From contig CP101406.1 of assembly GCA_024758765.1 (NCBI GenBank), forward strand, positions 4,092,001 to 4,156,000: a stretch of DNA of 64,000 nucleotides, given 5' to 3'. The stretch's first letter is position 1, and every line of letters starts with the position of its first letter. This document shows positions 9,284 through 15,738 of this stretch, in pieces. Position numbers and translations under genes: made by a program. The notes under the pieces were generated by a model that had not been told where the DNA came from, did no database searches, and worked only from the letters and a program-made list of their open reading frames with translations. The stretch is from Mycobacterium sp. SVM_VP21 (GTDB lineage: Bacteria; Actinomycetota; Actinomycetes; Mycobacteriales; Mycobacteriaceae).

Positions 9284-9894
9284 AGCCAAGCTGCAGGTCA
9301 TCGCGCACCTGTCCGAGCAGATCCCGCACTACGCACTGAGCGACAACGCCAACCTCGAGCAGTTCGTCGCCGACGAAATGCTCTACGGGCTGCAGGTCGC
9401 CATCGAGAACCAGGTTGTCAACGGCAACGGCACCGCGCCAGCGCTGCGAGGCATCCTGGCAACCTCGGGAATCCAGACCCAGACATTCGCCACCGACATC
9501 CTGACCTCGATCCGCAAGGGCATCGCCAAGCTCGAATCGCAGGGCATGAGCGCCGACCTGCTGATCATCTCCGCGACAGACTGGGAAGCCCGTCGAGCTG
9601 CTCTCGGTCACCGAGGGGGCGACCGACGTTCGCGGCGTGCCGGTCGATGCGACCGCCCGCCGCCTGTGGGGAGTGCAGGCCGTCTTGTCCACGGTGCTGC
9701 CGGCCAAGACGGCGGTCCTGCTCGACGGCAGCGCGGTCAGCGTCGACCACGATGGCAACATCGACACCCGCTGGTCGGATGCGGTGTCCGACGACTGCTC
9801 GAAGAACTACCTCCGCTGCCGTGTTGAGGGCCGGTTCGGCGTCAGTGTGTACCGGCCCCTCGGCGTCGTGTCGGTCGGTACCGCCGCGGCATAG
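9270..9894 (+). pseudogene. HK97-type phage major capsid protein, truncated and frameshifted
   Basis: From about 9282 the frame encodes a capsid C-terminal half: 'LSEQIPHYALSDNANLEQF', 'VNGNGTAPALRGIL' and 'ADLLIISATDWEA'. It then breaks at a run of three C (9589-9591); removing one C would continue as 'VELLSVTEG' into the second frame, which runs through 'RRLWGVQAVLSTVLPAKTA' to 'FGVSVYRPLGVVSVG' and a stop at 9894. No start codon or N-terminal half is present. The gene is non-functional because of the truncation; the single extra C could be a mutation or a sequencing error. Confidence 0.85.
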
Positions 9895-10224
9895 AACCGG
9901 GTAGCGGAGGGCGCTCAGAAGCTGACCGGACCGGCCGTGGGCCATCTCCTCCCATCGGTCGGTCACAGCACCGGACAGCGCTCAGCGCCCGCCGCCAACC
10001 CTCACCGGAAGCAAAGGAAACCACCAGTTGCCCCTACAGCACCACCGCACTGCGCGCTCGGATCGCGATCCGAGATCGACTCGGCCCCAACCTAATTCAT
10101 GCATGCATCATGCATATCCATGCATAAAACGTGCCGCGCCAGCAAGCTCCAGCAAACTTGGTCGCCCCGCCAGCAAACGACCAACGGGCTCTGACGGTGT
10201 TTATGCATGGGTTATGCATCACCG
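9895..10224. other. Gene-free 330 bp with six ATGCAT palindromes
   Basis: No supported gene. Four ATGCAT hexamers lie at 10099, 10103, 10110 and 10120, and two more at 10203 and 10214. The inner ones are flanked by 'TGCATAAAAC' and 'GTTTATGCA' in inverted orientation. Such a cluster of an AT-rich palindrome is unexpected in this GC-rich DNA. It could be an array of sites for a repressor, an excisionase or the arm-binding domain of an integrase. It lies just beyond the 3' end of the DUF732-like gene. Confidence 0.5.
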
Positions 10225-10794
10225 TCAGATTCCGTGGCAGCCGTCCTTGAGCACCAGGCCGACGACCAACGAGGCTTCGTCGTAGTCGTTGTAGATGCCC
10301 CGGTCGACCAGGGTCAACGCCAGGTCCACCGGTTGCATCTGCGGGTACTGGTAGTGCAGTGAGCAGATGATCGGCTCGGCGATCCGCGCCTGCGGTGTAG
10401 CCAGCGGCGGCACCGACGTCGTTGCAGCTGTTGGTGGGGCCGGCGGCACGGCGGCGACCGGCGGCGGGGCGACAGGCTCAGGCGGAGGCGCCGCGACCGG
10501 CGGCGGAGGGGTCGTGGAGGCTGCCGGTGCAGGGACAGCCGGCTCCGGTGGCGCGGTGGTGCGGCTGAGGAAGAACGCCGCAGTCGCCATCATCACGCCG
10601 GCCGCGAGCAGCGCCAACCCGACGATCCATGCTGGCCGAACCTGCGGTGGCCGGTAGTCGACGACGGGCATGCTGCTGGTGTGGTCGCTGTAGGCCACCG
10701 GGCCAGCTGCCGCGGTCACGGCCGGGTCCAGCTCAGTGGTGGGCAACGGCGCGTCGGCCGGTGCCTCCTGAGTCGCGTCATCATCGACAGCCAT
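10225..10794 (-). CDS. Membrane-anchored Pro/Ala-rich protein with a DUF732-like end
   Basis: 189 residues. A 60-residue cytoplasmic N-terminus is followed by one membrane helix ('WIVGLALLAAGVMMATAAFF'), a Pro/Ala/Thr-rich extracellular stalk and a C-terminal domain of about 60 residues with 'LALTLVDRGIYNDYDEASLV' and 'GLVLKDGC', resembling the mycobacterial DUF732 family of exported small domains. A cysteine pair ('IICSL', 'DGCHG') could form a disulfide. The ATG has a good ribosome binding site (AGAGAGGAAACGAGTC before it), and the frame upstream is not supported. It looks like cargo of the integrative element rather than a phage structural gene. Function unknown. Confidence 0.75.
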   Translation of the reverse strand: MAVDDDATQEAPADAPLPTTELDPAVTAAAGPVAYSDHTSSMPVVDYRPPQVRPAWIVGLALLAAGVMMATAAFFLSRTTAPPEPAVPAPAASTTPPPPVAAPPPEPVAPPPVAAVPPAPPTAATTSVPPLATPQARIAEPIICSLHYQYPQMQPVDLALTLVDRGIYNDYDEASLVVGLVLKDGCHGI

Positions 10795-10849
10795 GACTCG
10801 TTTCCTCTCTCGCGTAACGTCTGAACGGTAGTACGTCGACCCCCGCCGC

Positions 10850-11866
10850 CTACCTGATTTCCCTGCGCTCGGACGCCTCCAGTCGCTCGGCCGCAGCGAG
10901 CAGCTCGGCCGCTTGACTTCGGAGATCCTCGATCGTCGTCCCTGCATCGACCTTGGACGGCTCCATTGTTGCCAGGCCGAACGGATCGAGCAGCTGAATC
11001 CCCTTGGCGCGCTGCTCGTCTGCGATAGCGGTGTAGACAGCTGTCGACGAGAGGTTCTGGTGCCGCATCAACGTCTGCACGGTGCGCAGATCGACGCCGG
11101 CCCGAACCGGGGCGGTCCCGAACCAATGCCGCAGACAGTGCGCTGAGCCGGGTACGCCGACGCGCACCATCGCATCCTTGATCGTTCCCGATACCGACTC
11201 GCGCCGCTGGTGGCCGCGATCGGGCCCCGGAAACCATGGGCCCTTGCGTGGCATCTGGTAGGCGATCTCAACGACAAGATGATGGATCGGCAGAGTTGCG
11301 GTCACGCCGCCCTTACCGGTCACGATCATCGTCCGGTCGATCAAGTCCAGGTGCTCACCCTTGACCTTGGCGATCTCGTGAGCGCGTAAGCCCTCCATGG
11401 CGCCCAGGAGGACCATTGCTCGAGTTCGGCGATGCATCCGCGAGCGCAGCAGGCGTCGAATGTTCTCGTCGGAGACTGGGCGAGGTTCGCCGCGAGGCCG
11501 CTTCGGCCGGCCTACCTTCGCCATTGGGTTGTCGGCGCGGTACTCCATCGTGGCGAGCCACCGAAACCACGCCGCCACGGCCGTGTAGTACGTCCACCGT
11601 GTGTTCATGGACCAGTCGCCCGAAGCAAGCCATCCCGAGGTCTGATCTGGCCGCATCGACTCAGGGGCGGCTTTCGCCCACTCAGCACAGCGCAGAACCG
11701 CGGTGACACGCTCGTCGACAGTGCGCCCCGACAAAGACTGGCCTCGCTGCCAGATTCGCCACTCGACCACGCGCACCGGAAGCAAGTCTGGTACTACCTG
11801 GCGGTCCTCGTACCAGTAAGGTGCCCGCGCACTGTCATCGACCAGCTGGACGACCGGGCGGCTCAC
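10850..11866 (-). CDS. Tyrosine recombinase (phage-type integrase), apparently intact
   Basis: 338 residues with an N-terminal SAM-like core-binding domain (about 45-115, 'WTYYTAVAAWFRWLATMEY') and a C-terminal catalytic domain. The catalytic residues are visible: Arg in 'MEGLRAHEIAKVKG', Lys in 'VTGKGG', the His-x-x-Arg box in 'HCLRHWFG', His in 'LMRHQNLSSTAVYTAI' and the Tyr in the same segment. It overlaps the upstream small gene by 32 bp. It is unrelated in sequence to the integrase fragment at 9001, so it may be the recombinase of a second, nested or adjacent element. The distance of about 500 bp from the right att copy is compatible with integrase use. Confidence 0.88.
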   Translation of the reverse strand: MSRPVVQLVDDSARAPYWYEDRQVVPDLLPVRVVEWRIWQRGQSLSGRTVDERVTAVLRCAEWAKAAPESMRPDQTSGWLASGDWSMNTRWTYYTAVAAWFRWLATMEYRADNPMAKVGRPKRPRGEPRPVSDENIRRLLRSRMHRRTRAMVLLGAMEGLRAHEIAKVKGEHLDLIDRTMIVTGKGGVTATLPIHHLVVEIAYQMPRKGPWFPGPDRGHQRRESVSGTIKDAMVRVGVPGSAHCLRHWFGTAPVRAGVDLRTVQTLMRHQNLSSTAVYTAIADEQRAKGIQLLDPFGLATMEPSKVDAGTTIEDLRSQAAELLAAAERLEASERREIR

Positions 11867-12194
11867 ACAGTGCTGCCGCCTGGTCGATCAGGTCCGCGGC
11901 GGCGACGAGCTGACGCGCGAGCTCCCGCGCTTGCCGCGCCGTCCACCCGCTGTCGGGTTCCTCAGTACCGAAGATCCGCGGTTCCGACCGCAGCACCCGG
12001 CCGGCAACCACCTCGTCCTCGCAACCGATGTGTAGGCAGCAGTCACCGAGACTGCGACTCCACATGCAGGCATACCCGCCGCCGGCCGCCGCGGTGCATG
12101 CAACCCAGTCCGGTTCAGTGCCTGGTAGGCACCAGCCCGGTGCGGGTGTGGCAGGCCCGACATCAAGGGGATGGTGGGGTGGCGTCTGGATCAT
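11835..12194 (-). CDS. Small Cys-rich protein, possibly DUF6907-like, in the integrase operon
   Basis: 119 residues from an ATG at 12194 ('MIQTPPHHPLDVG'). It contains 'APGWCLPGTEPDWVACTAA', a Cys cluster 'DCCLHIGC' and a C-terminal helix 'ARQARELARQLVAAADLIDQ'. The arrangement of a Trp/Cys/His N-terminal part, a short beta stretch and a final amphipathic helix resembles the actinobacterial DUF6907 family often found on plasmids and integrative elements. That assignment is by eye. The 3' end overlaps the integrase start by 32 bp, which suggests co-expression. Confidence 0.6.
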   Translation of the reverse strand: MIQTPPHHPLDVGPATPAPGWCLPGTEPDWVACTAAAGGGYACMWSRSLGDCCLHIGCEDEVVAGRVLRSEPRIFGTEEPDSGWTARQARELARQLVAAADLIDQAAALCEPPGRPAGR

Positions 12195-12229
12195 TGGTGT
12201 TCCTCTCGGTCGAAATCGGATTGATCTGT

Positions 12230-12310
12230 TCGTCAACCTCGTCGACCAGCTGCCCACGCCGTGCCCACATTCTGCCCACAGTTACAGATAACTCAGGTGA
12301 TCTGCTGTGA
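12230..12310 (-). pseudogene. Second relic of an integrase C-terminus near attR
   Basis: The minus strand reads 'TVGRMWARRG', matching 'SVGKMWARRA' at the end of the integrase fragment near attL. At DNA level 12261-12280 matches 9024-9043 over 20 bases with one mismatch. It therefore appears to be the 3' end of a related integrase gene, left about 85 bp from the right attachment site. It is too short for more to be said. Confidence 0.5.
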
Positions 12311-12363
12311 TGTAAATGTGCAGGTAAACGGGTGTCCGGCCCGCTGATCAGCGGCTCGAAAAC

Positions 12364-12386
12364 AGTTCGAATCTCACCGAGGGCAC
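12364..12386 (+). repeat. attR: right copy of the 23-bp attachment site
   Basis: Perfect 23-bp copy of the tRNA-Leu 3' end (8931-8953). The bases before it do not continue the tRNA, so this is an attachment site, not a second tRNA. The hicBA genes begin to its right. Confidence 0.88.
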
Positions 12387-12409
12387 CCACGGAACCACCG
12401 GTATTTCGG

Positions 12410-12823
12410 CTATGCGGAGATGAGCTGCTGGGCGCGCTGGAATGACACCCCCAGCACCACGCCGACATCACGGACAGCGACCCCGTGCGCCGCGAGACTA
12501 CGCGCAAGGCAGCGCGCCTCCTCCTGAGCGGCGGCTGCGAGCTGATCCGCCCGCTTTTTGTCGCGGGCAACCTTCTCGGCCGCGGCGGTGACGTCGATCC
12601 CCTCGACTCTGATCGCGATCGTCACGCCGACCTCGGAAGGTGCCGAGTCCGTCACGGTGCAGATGAAATCGACCGCTTCGCCAGGCACATCGGCGAGCCG
12701 GCGGGCCTGGGTGCTGGTGCTGAGGTTGACCGCACCGTCAGCGCCGACGCGCCCGTTGAGCTCTGGCACGTCGATCATCCACCACCTGTCGTCGCGGGTG
12801 ACGTCGACGTCGTAGGTGTGCAT
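12410..12823 (-). CDS. hicB: HicB-like antitoxin
   Basis: 137 residues. The N-terminal part ('MHTYDVDVTRDDRWWMIDVP') has the partial RNase-H-like HicB fold that occludes the toxin. The C-terminal part is a helical segment followed by an HTH-like region ('VAVRDVGVVLGVSFQRAQQL') that could bind the operator. The ATG is preceded by AAGGAGG six bases away, the best ribosome binding site in this part of the window. It starts 1 bp after the toxin stop codon, so translation is coupled. It lies just outside the right att copy. Confidence 0.82.
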   Translation of the reverse strand: MHTYDVDVTRDDRWWMIDVPELNGRVGADGAVNLSTSTQARRLADVPGEAVDFICTVTDSAPSEVGVTIAIRVEGIDVTAAAEKVARDKKRADQLAAAAQEEARCLARSLAAHGVAVRDVGVVLGVSFQRAQQLISA

Positions 12824-12824
12824 G

Positions 12825-13043
12825 TCAGTCCTCCTTGCAGTTGGTGGAGCAGGTCTGGATCGCGGTGTCGACCTGGCGGCGGACGCCCGGGCTAATGGTG
12901 CGGTGTCCGTCGGCCAGGGAGACGCTGTAGTTGCCATGCGGGCAGGTCCACATGGTGTGGCTGCCTTTGCCGGGGCGCGAGGCGAAGCCCGCCCTCTTGA
13001 GCTGCTTGACGATTTCTCGTGTCGGCGCCGGCGCGATCACCAC
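12825..13043 (-). CDS. hicA: HicA-family mRNA interferase toxin
   Basis: 72 residues with the double-stranded-RNA-binding-like HicA fold: 'REIVKQLKRAGFASRPGKGSH' with the catalytic His29 in 'GKGSHTMW', then 'YSVSLADGHRTISPGV'. HicA toxins cleave mRNA until bound by HicB. The start is a GTG (a second GTG follows directly). No Shine-Dalgarno sequence precedes it, and a TATAGACT box lies just upstream, so a leaderless transcript is likely. The toxin-first order with a strong ribosome binding site for the antitoxin is usual for hicAB. Confidence 0.85.
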   Translation of the reverse strand: MVIAPAPTREIVKQLKRAGFASRPGKGSHTMWTCPHGNYSVSLADGHRTISPGVRRQVDTAIQTCSTNCKED

Positions 13044-13046
13044 CTT

Positions 13047-13086
13047 AGTCTATAGCGCTAGACTATTTATAGTCAATCGAGATAGA
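13047..13086 (-). promoter_or_regulatory. hicAB promoter with two overlapping palindromic operators
   Basis: Two inverted repeats share four bases: an 18-bp one (13047-13064, arms AGTCTA/TAGACT) and a 14-bp perfect one with a TT centre (13061-13074, GACTAT/ATAGTC). On the minus strand a TTGACT -35 and a TAGACT -10 with 18 bp between them overlap both. The likely start site coincides with the hicA GTG. HicB-type autorepression is expected at these sites. Confidence 0.65.
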
Positions 13087-13295
13087 CAAATAATGCGGCT
13101 GATGAACCAAGCGGCCGCCGCGTCACCGTAACCGGACAAGTCCGTCGCGTGTGCGGGCAACCTTCGACCGCTGGGAATTTGCTTGGAGGACAGCCGCGTC
13201 AACTTGATCCCTGAGGAAGCTGGCCTAAGCTCAGTCAACCTTCGTAATGCCTCAATTCCGGCTCAGGTTCGCGCGCAAGCAATGGAGGGGACCCG

Positions 13296-14441
13296 ATGGC
13301 CAACAATGCCCAACGTTGGGCTGCCGGTGTGACTTTGGCGGGTGGAGCAGCGGTCGCTGCGGCGATGATCGGAGCCGCCGGAATGCCGGCGGCCCGCGCC
13401 GATTCCATTGATGACCCGTTGACTCAGGCTGAGGGCAACTTCAACGATGCTGCCACCCGCTATTCCGGTATCGATGCTTCGCTGCTTCCAGCACATCAGG
13501 CGGCGAATATAGGAGTTGAAGTATCGGATCTGCACAACCAAGCCGACCTGGTCTCGCAAATTCAGTCTCAACAGGACGGGCTATCTGAAACTCTGCAAAC
13601 CAACCCGCAGCTCGCCGCTGCCGACAACCAACTCGCCACGGCCTCCGGCGATCTGCTCTCAGCGGTGAACGCCTCCGTCAATGCCGCTGACGCGGGCGAC
13701 TACGCGACGGGGGCCACCCTGTCTGGTGAAGTAACCGGATACTTCGACAGACTTAATCTGGCCGGCACTGAGATTTTTCAAGTCCTCCCCGCCGAACTCA
13801 ATGCCGAGTTCACGACCCTGTTCGTAGGATTCCCCAAGGTGGAACCCATCACCGTGCCAGCGGGTATAGCGACCGGCGCCGACAGTACGGCCCTTGCTTC
13901 CTCCGTAACCGGCACTACCCCGGCTGGCTTGTTAAGCGACGCAACCACAAACTACATCGACGCCAACCACCTATTGTCCGAGCTTCCCGCCAGCAGCTTC
14001 GGTCAATATGCGCCGGCGTTGGCCACCGCAATACAGTTTGACGACAGCACGTTGCAGAACATTGCAAACGTGGGATCGGCGGAGGCAGCGCTGTCGTCCT
14101 ACGACAATGGTGCACTGTCCGAACTTTTGACCCCGCTGTTCACCAGCGTGAATCAAAGCTGGGATCAAGCCAGTGAGGCTGCACTCGCCGCGGACCAAGC
14201 CGTGGGGAACGTAGTCGGCAGCGGTTCAACGGCAGATATCACTGCGGCGATGATCGGCATCTCGGGACCCGAGTACGACGCCATCGGATCGACTATCCAG
14301 TCGGAATTCATCGACCTTGGGGCTCACTTCCTGACCGGTGGTGATTTCACCTCGATCGGAGACCTCGCCTCTGGTTTCGACCCCGCGTCTGCTATTGACC
14401 CGTCGATGTTTGCCGACCTGTCGTCATCGATCGGGCTGTAG
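13296..14441 (+). CDS. Large secreted protein of unknown function
   Basis: 381 residues with a Sec signal peptide (hydrophobic 'AAVAAAMIGAAGMPAARA', cleavage after 'ARA' about residue 36). The mature protein is acidic, Ala/Ser/Thr-rich and probably all-helical, without cysteines or membrane spans. Two halves share a pattern of 'LxxAxxNxxDAxxLL' helices (for example 'LLSDATTNYIDANHLLSEL'), hinting at an internal duplication. The ATG has GGAGGGG five bases upstream. The next gene follows after 8 bp, so the two are one operon. The composition differs from PE/PPE proteins (no PE or PPE motif). No family recognised. Confidence 0.8.
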   Translation: MANNAQRWAAGVTLAGGAAVAAAMIGAAGMPAARADSIDDPLTQAEGNFNDAATRYSGIDASLLPAHQAANIGVEVSDLHNQADLVSQIQSQQDGLSETLQTNPQLAAADNQLATASGDLLSAVNASVNAADAGDYATGATLSGEVTGYFDRLNLAGTEIFQVLPAELNAEFTTLFVGFPKVEPITVPAGIATGADSTALASSVTGTTPAGLLSDATTNYIDANHLLSELPASSFGQYAPALATAIQFDDSTLQNIANVGSAEAALSSYDNGALSELLTPLFTSVNQSWDQASEAALAADQAVGNVVGSGSTADITAAMIGISGPEYDAIGSTIQSEFIDLGAHFLTGGDFTSIGDLASGFDPASAIDPSMFADLSSSIGL

Positions 14442-14449
14442 CCCTGCGC

Positions 14450-15124
14450 ATGGTCGCAAGGTTCGCGGCGATTCTTGCCGCTGTGATCGTTCTGATAAGC
14501 GCAGCGACCGGTATCGCCGCAGCAGACAGCCCAGCACTGCTCGGCGGCGGCGCAGGAATAATGGTCGACGGCACTTACTGCACATTGACCACGATTGGTC
14601 ACGACTACTCCGGCGGGCTGCTTGGATTGACCGCATCAAGTTGCGGGGGTCCCAATAGCCCGGTCGACATCGAAGGCGGACCTGCCGGCGTCGGAACCGT
14701 GGTCGACGCCAACAATGACTTGGGCTACGCGGTAATCAAGTTCGACCCGGCCAAGGTAGCCCCGACCGCAAATTTCGCCGGGTTCCCAATCAACGGCATC
14801 GGTCCAGACCCCAACCGCTTTGGACAGCCGGTGTGCACACAAGGCGGCGCTACCGGTTTCGGCTGCGGCACCTTTAAGTTCGGAGGCCCCAAGCCGGGGT
14901 TCGTCGCAGCTAACGTACCGGCGTGGCAACCAGGCGACGACGGGGCACCGGTGACCGTCAATGGCCAGCTCGTCGGCATGACCCGCACGGGCTCGACTAC
15001 CGCTGTTCTTGGCCCGATTCCCGAGATGAGCACCCATATCGGTTTCACCTTATTCAGCGCGATCCTGAACGACGTCAACGCCAAAGGCGGTCCTGGTGCC
15101 GGATTTTCGCCGGTTCCGCCTTAA
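14450..15124 (+). CDS. Secreted trypsin-fold protein with lost catalytic residues
   Basis: 224 residues with a signal peptide (cleavage after 'AAA' about residue 25). The body follows the mycobacterial secreted S1 serine-protease pattern of Rv1815 ('GTYCTLTTIGHD', 'GLTASSCGG', 'PGDDGAPVTVNGQLVG'). In active members the segments read TA-x-HC and GDSG; here the histidine position is Ser64 and the nucleophile position is Asp164, while an Asp that could be the third residue is present near 90. The cysteine pairs are kept. It is therefore probably a pseudoprotease with a binding role. It is the second gene of a two-gene secreted operon. Confidence 0.8.
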   Translation: MVARFAAILAAVIVLISAATGIAAADSPALLGGGAGIMVDGTYCTLTTIGHDYSGGLLGLTASSCGGPNSPVDIEGGPAGVGTVVDANNDLGYAVIKFDPAKVAPTANFAGFPINGIGPDPNRFGQPVCTQGGATGFGCGTFKFGGPKPGFVAANVPAWQPGDDGAPVTVNGQLVGMTRTGSTTAVLGPIPEMSTHIGFTLFSAILNDVNAKGGPGAGFSPVPP

Positions 15125-15334
15125 GGGGCGGTCGTCGTGTAGCTGTGGCAGTGCGCATCCTCTCTACCCGGAATGCCCGGTACCGCCCACGAGGGAGGTG
15201 TCCCGACCGCGGCGGCGATCGCCGCCGCCGCATCGACCAACACCATGCGAATTCTTCTCATGACCCGGACCCCGTCACCGCCACCGCCACCGCCACCGAC
15301 ATCTTTTCTCGACTCACCACCGCTCGCATCGAGA
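15125..15334. other. Intergenic region with a 20-bp perfect palindrome
   Basis: Convergent space between the protease-like gene and ynfA. At 15209-15228 there is a perfect 20-bp palindrome (GCGGCGGCGA and its complement), which may act as a bidirectional hairpin terminator, and at about 15273-15300 a CCGCCA hexanucleotide repeat. No gene is supported here. Confidence 0.4.
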
Positions 15335-15661
15335 TCAGCGCGGCGAATACATGATCACGCCCACCCCGATCAGACAGATCAGCGCACCCAGGACGTCAGC
15401 ACGGTCGGGCCGGAACCCGTCGAACGCCATCCCCCACGCCAGCGAGCCGGCGACGAACACCCCACCGTAGGCGGCCAAGATCCGGCCGAACTGGGCGTCG
15501 GGCTGCAGCGTGGCCACGAAGCCATAGAGCCCCAGGGCGATCACCCCGGCGCCGGCCCACAGCAGGCCGCGGTGCTCTCGCACTCCCTGCCACACCAGCC
15601 AGGCCCCGCCGATCTCGGCGACGGCAGCCAACACGAACAGCGCGATGGAACGCATCACCAT
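15335..15661 (-). CDS. YnfA-family (UPF0060) small membrane protein
   Basis: 108 residues with four predicted membrane helices ('[19 protein letters not shown]', '[19 protein letters not shown]', '[20 protein letters not shown]', '[19 protein letters not shown]'). The family resembles small multidrug transporters; its substrate is unknown. The chosen ATG ('MVMRSIALF') matches the start of the Mtb homologue Rv2639c; the upstream in-frame codons are not supported. In Mtb the homologue lies elsewhere, so this gene has a different neighbourhood here. Confidence 0.88.
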   Translation of the reverse strand: MVMRSIALFVLAAVAEIGGAWLVWQGVREHRGLLWAGAGVIALGLYGFVATLQPDAQFGRILAAYGGVFVAGSLAWGMAFDGFRPDRADVLGALICLIGVGVIMYSPR

Positions 15662-15738
15662 GAGCGCTGACCCTAGACGCAAGCCTCCGACCTGGTGAAA
15701 CCACCAACGGCCCAGCTCACCGGATTAGGCTGTCGCTT

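Larger units (their letters stand above)
8931..12386. mobile_element. Decayed integrative element (prophage remnant) at tRNA-Leu
   Basis: A 3.4-kb segment lies between two identical 23-bp copies of the tRNA-Leu 3' end (8931-8953 and 12364-12386), the hallmark of tyrosine-recombinase integration. Inside are a truncated integrase C-terminus facing the tRNA, an N-truncated and frameshifted HK97-type capsid fragment, a membrane-anchored DUF732-like protein, a complete tyrosine recombinase, a small Cys-rich protein and a second short integrase-end relic beside the right copy. No packaging, tail or lysis genes remain. At least two elements seem to have contributed, and the capsid is dead, so phage production is not possible from this segment. 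Confidence 0.85.

Noticed and set aside
10028..10285. Small plus-strand frame over the ATGCAT cluster
   Set aside because: It begins with a weak TTG, overlaps the end of the DUF732-like gene and has no recognisable domain.
15273..15300. Possible CRISPR or minisatellite in the CCGCCA repeat
   Set aside because: Only a short simple hexanucleotide repeat without spacers.
15173..15670. Plus-strand open frame over ynfA
   Set aside because: It runs through the CCGCCA repeat and antisense to a clear membrane protein; no ribosome binding site.
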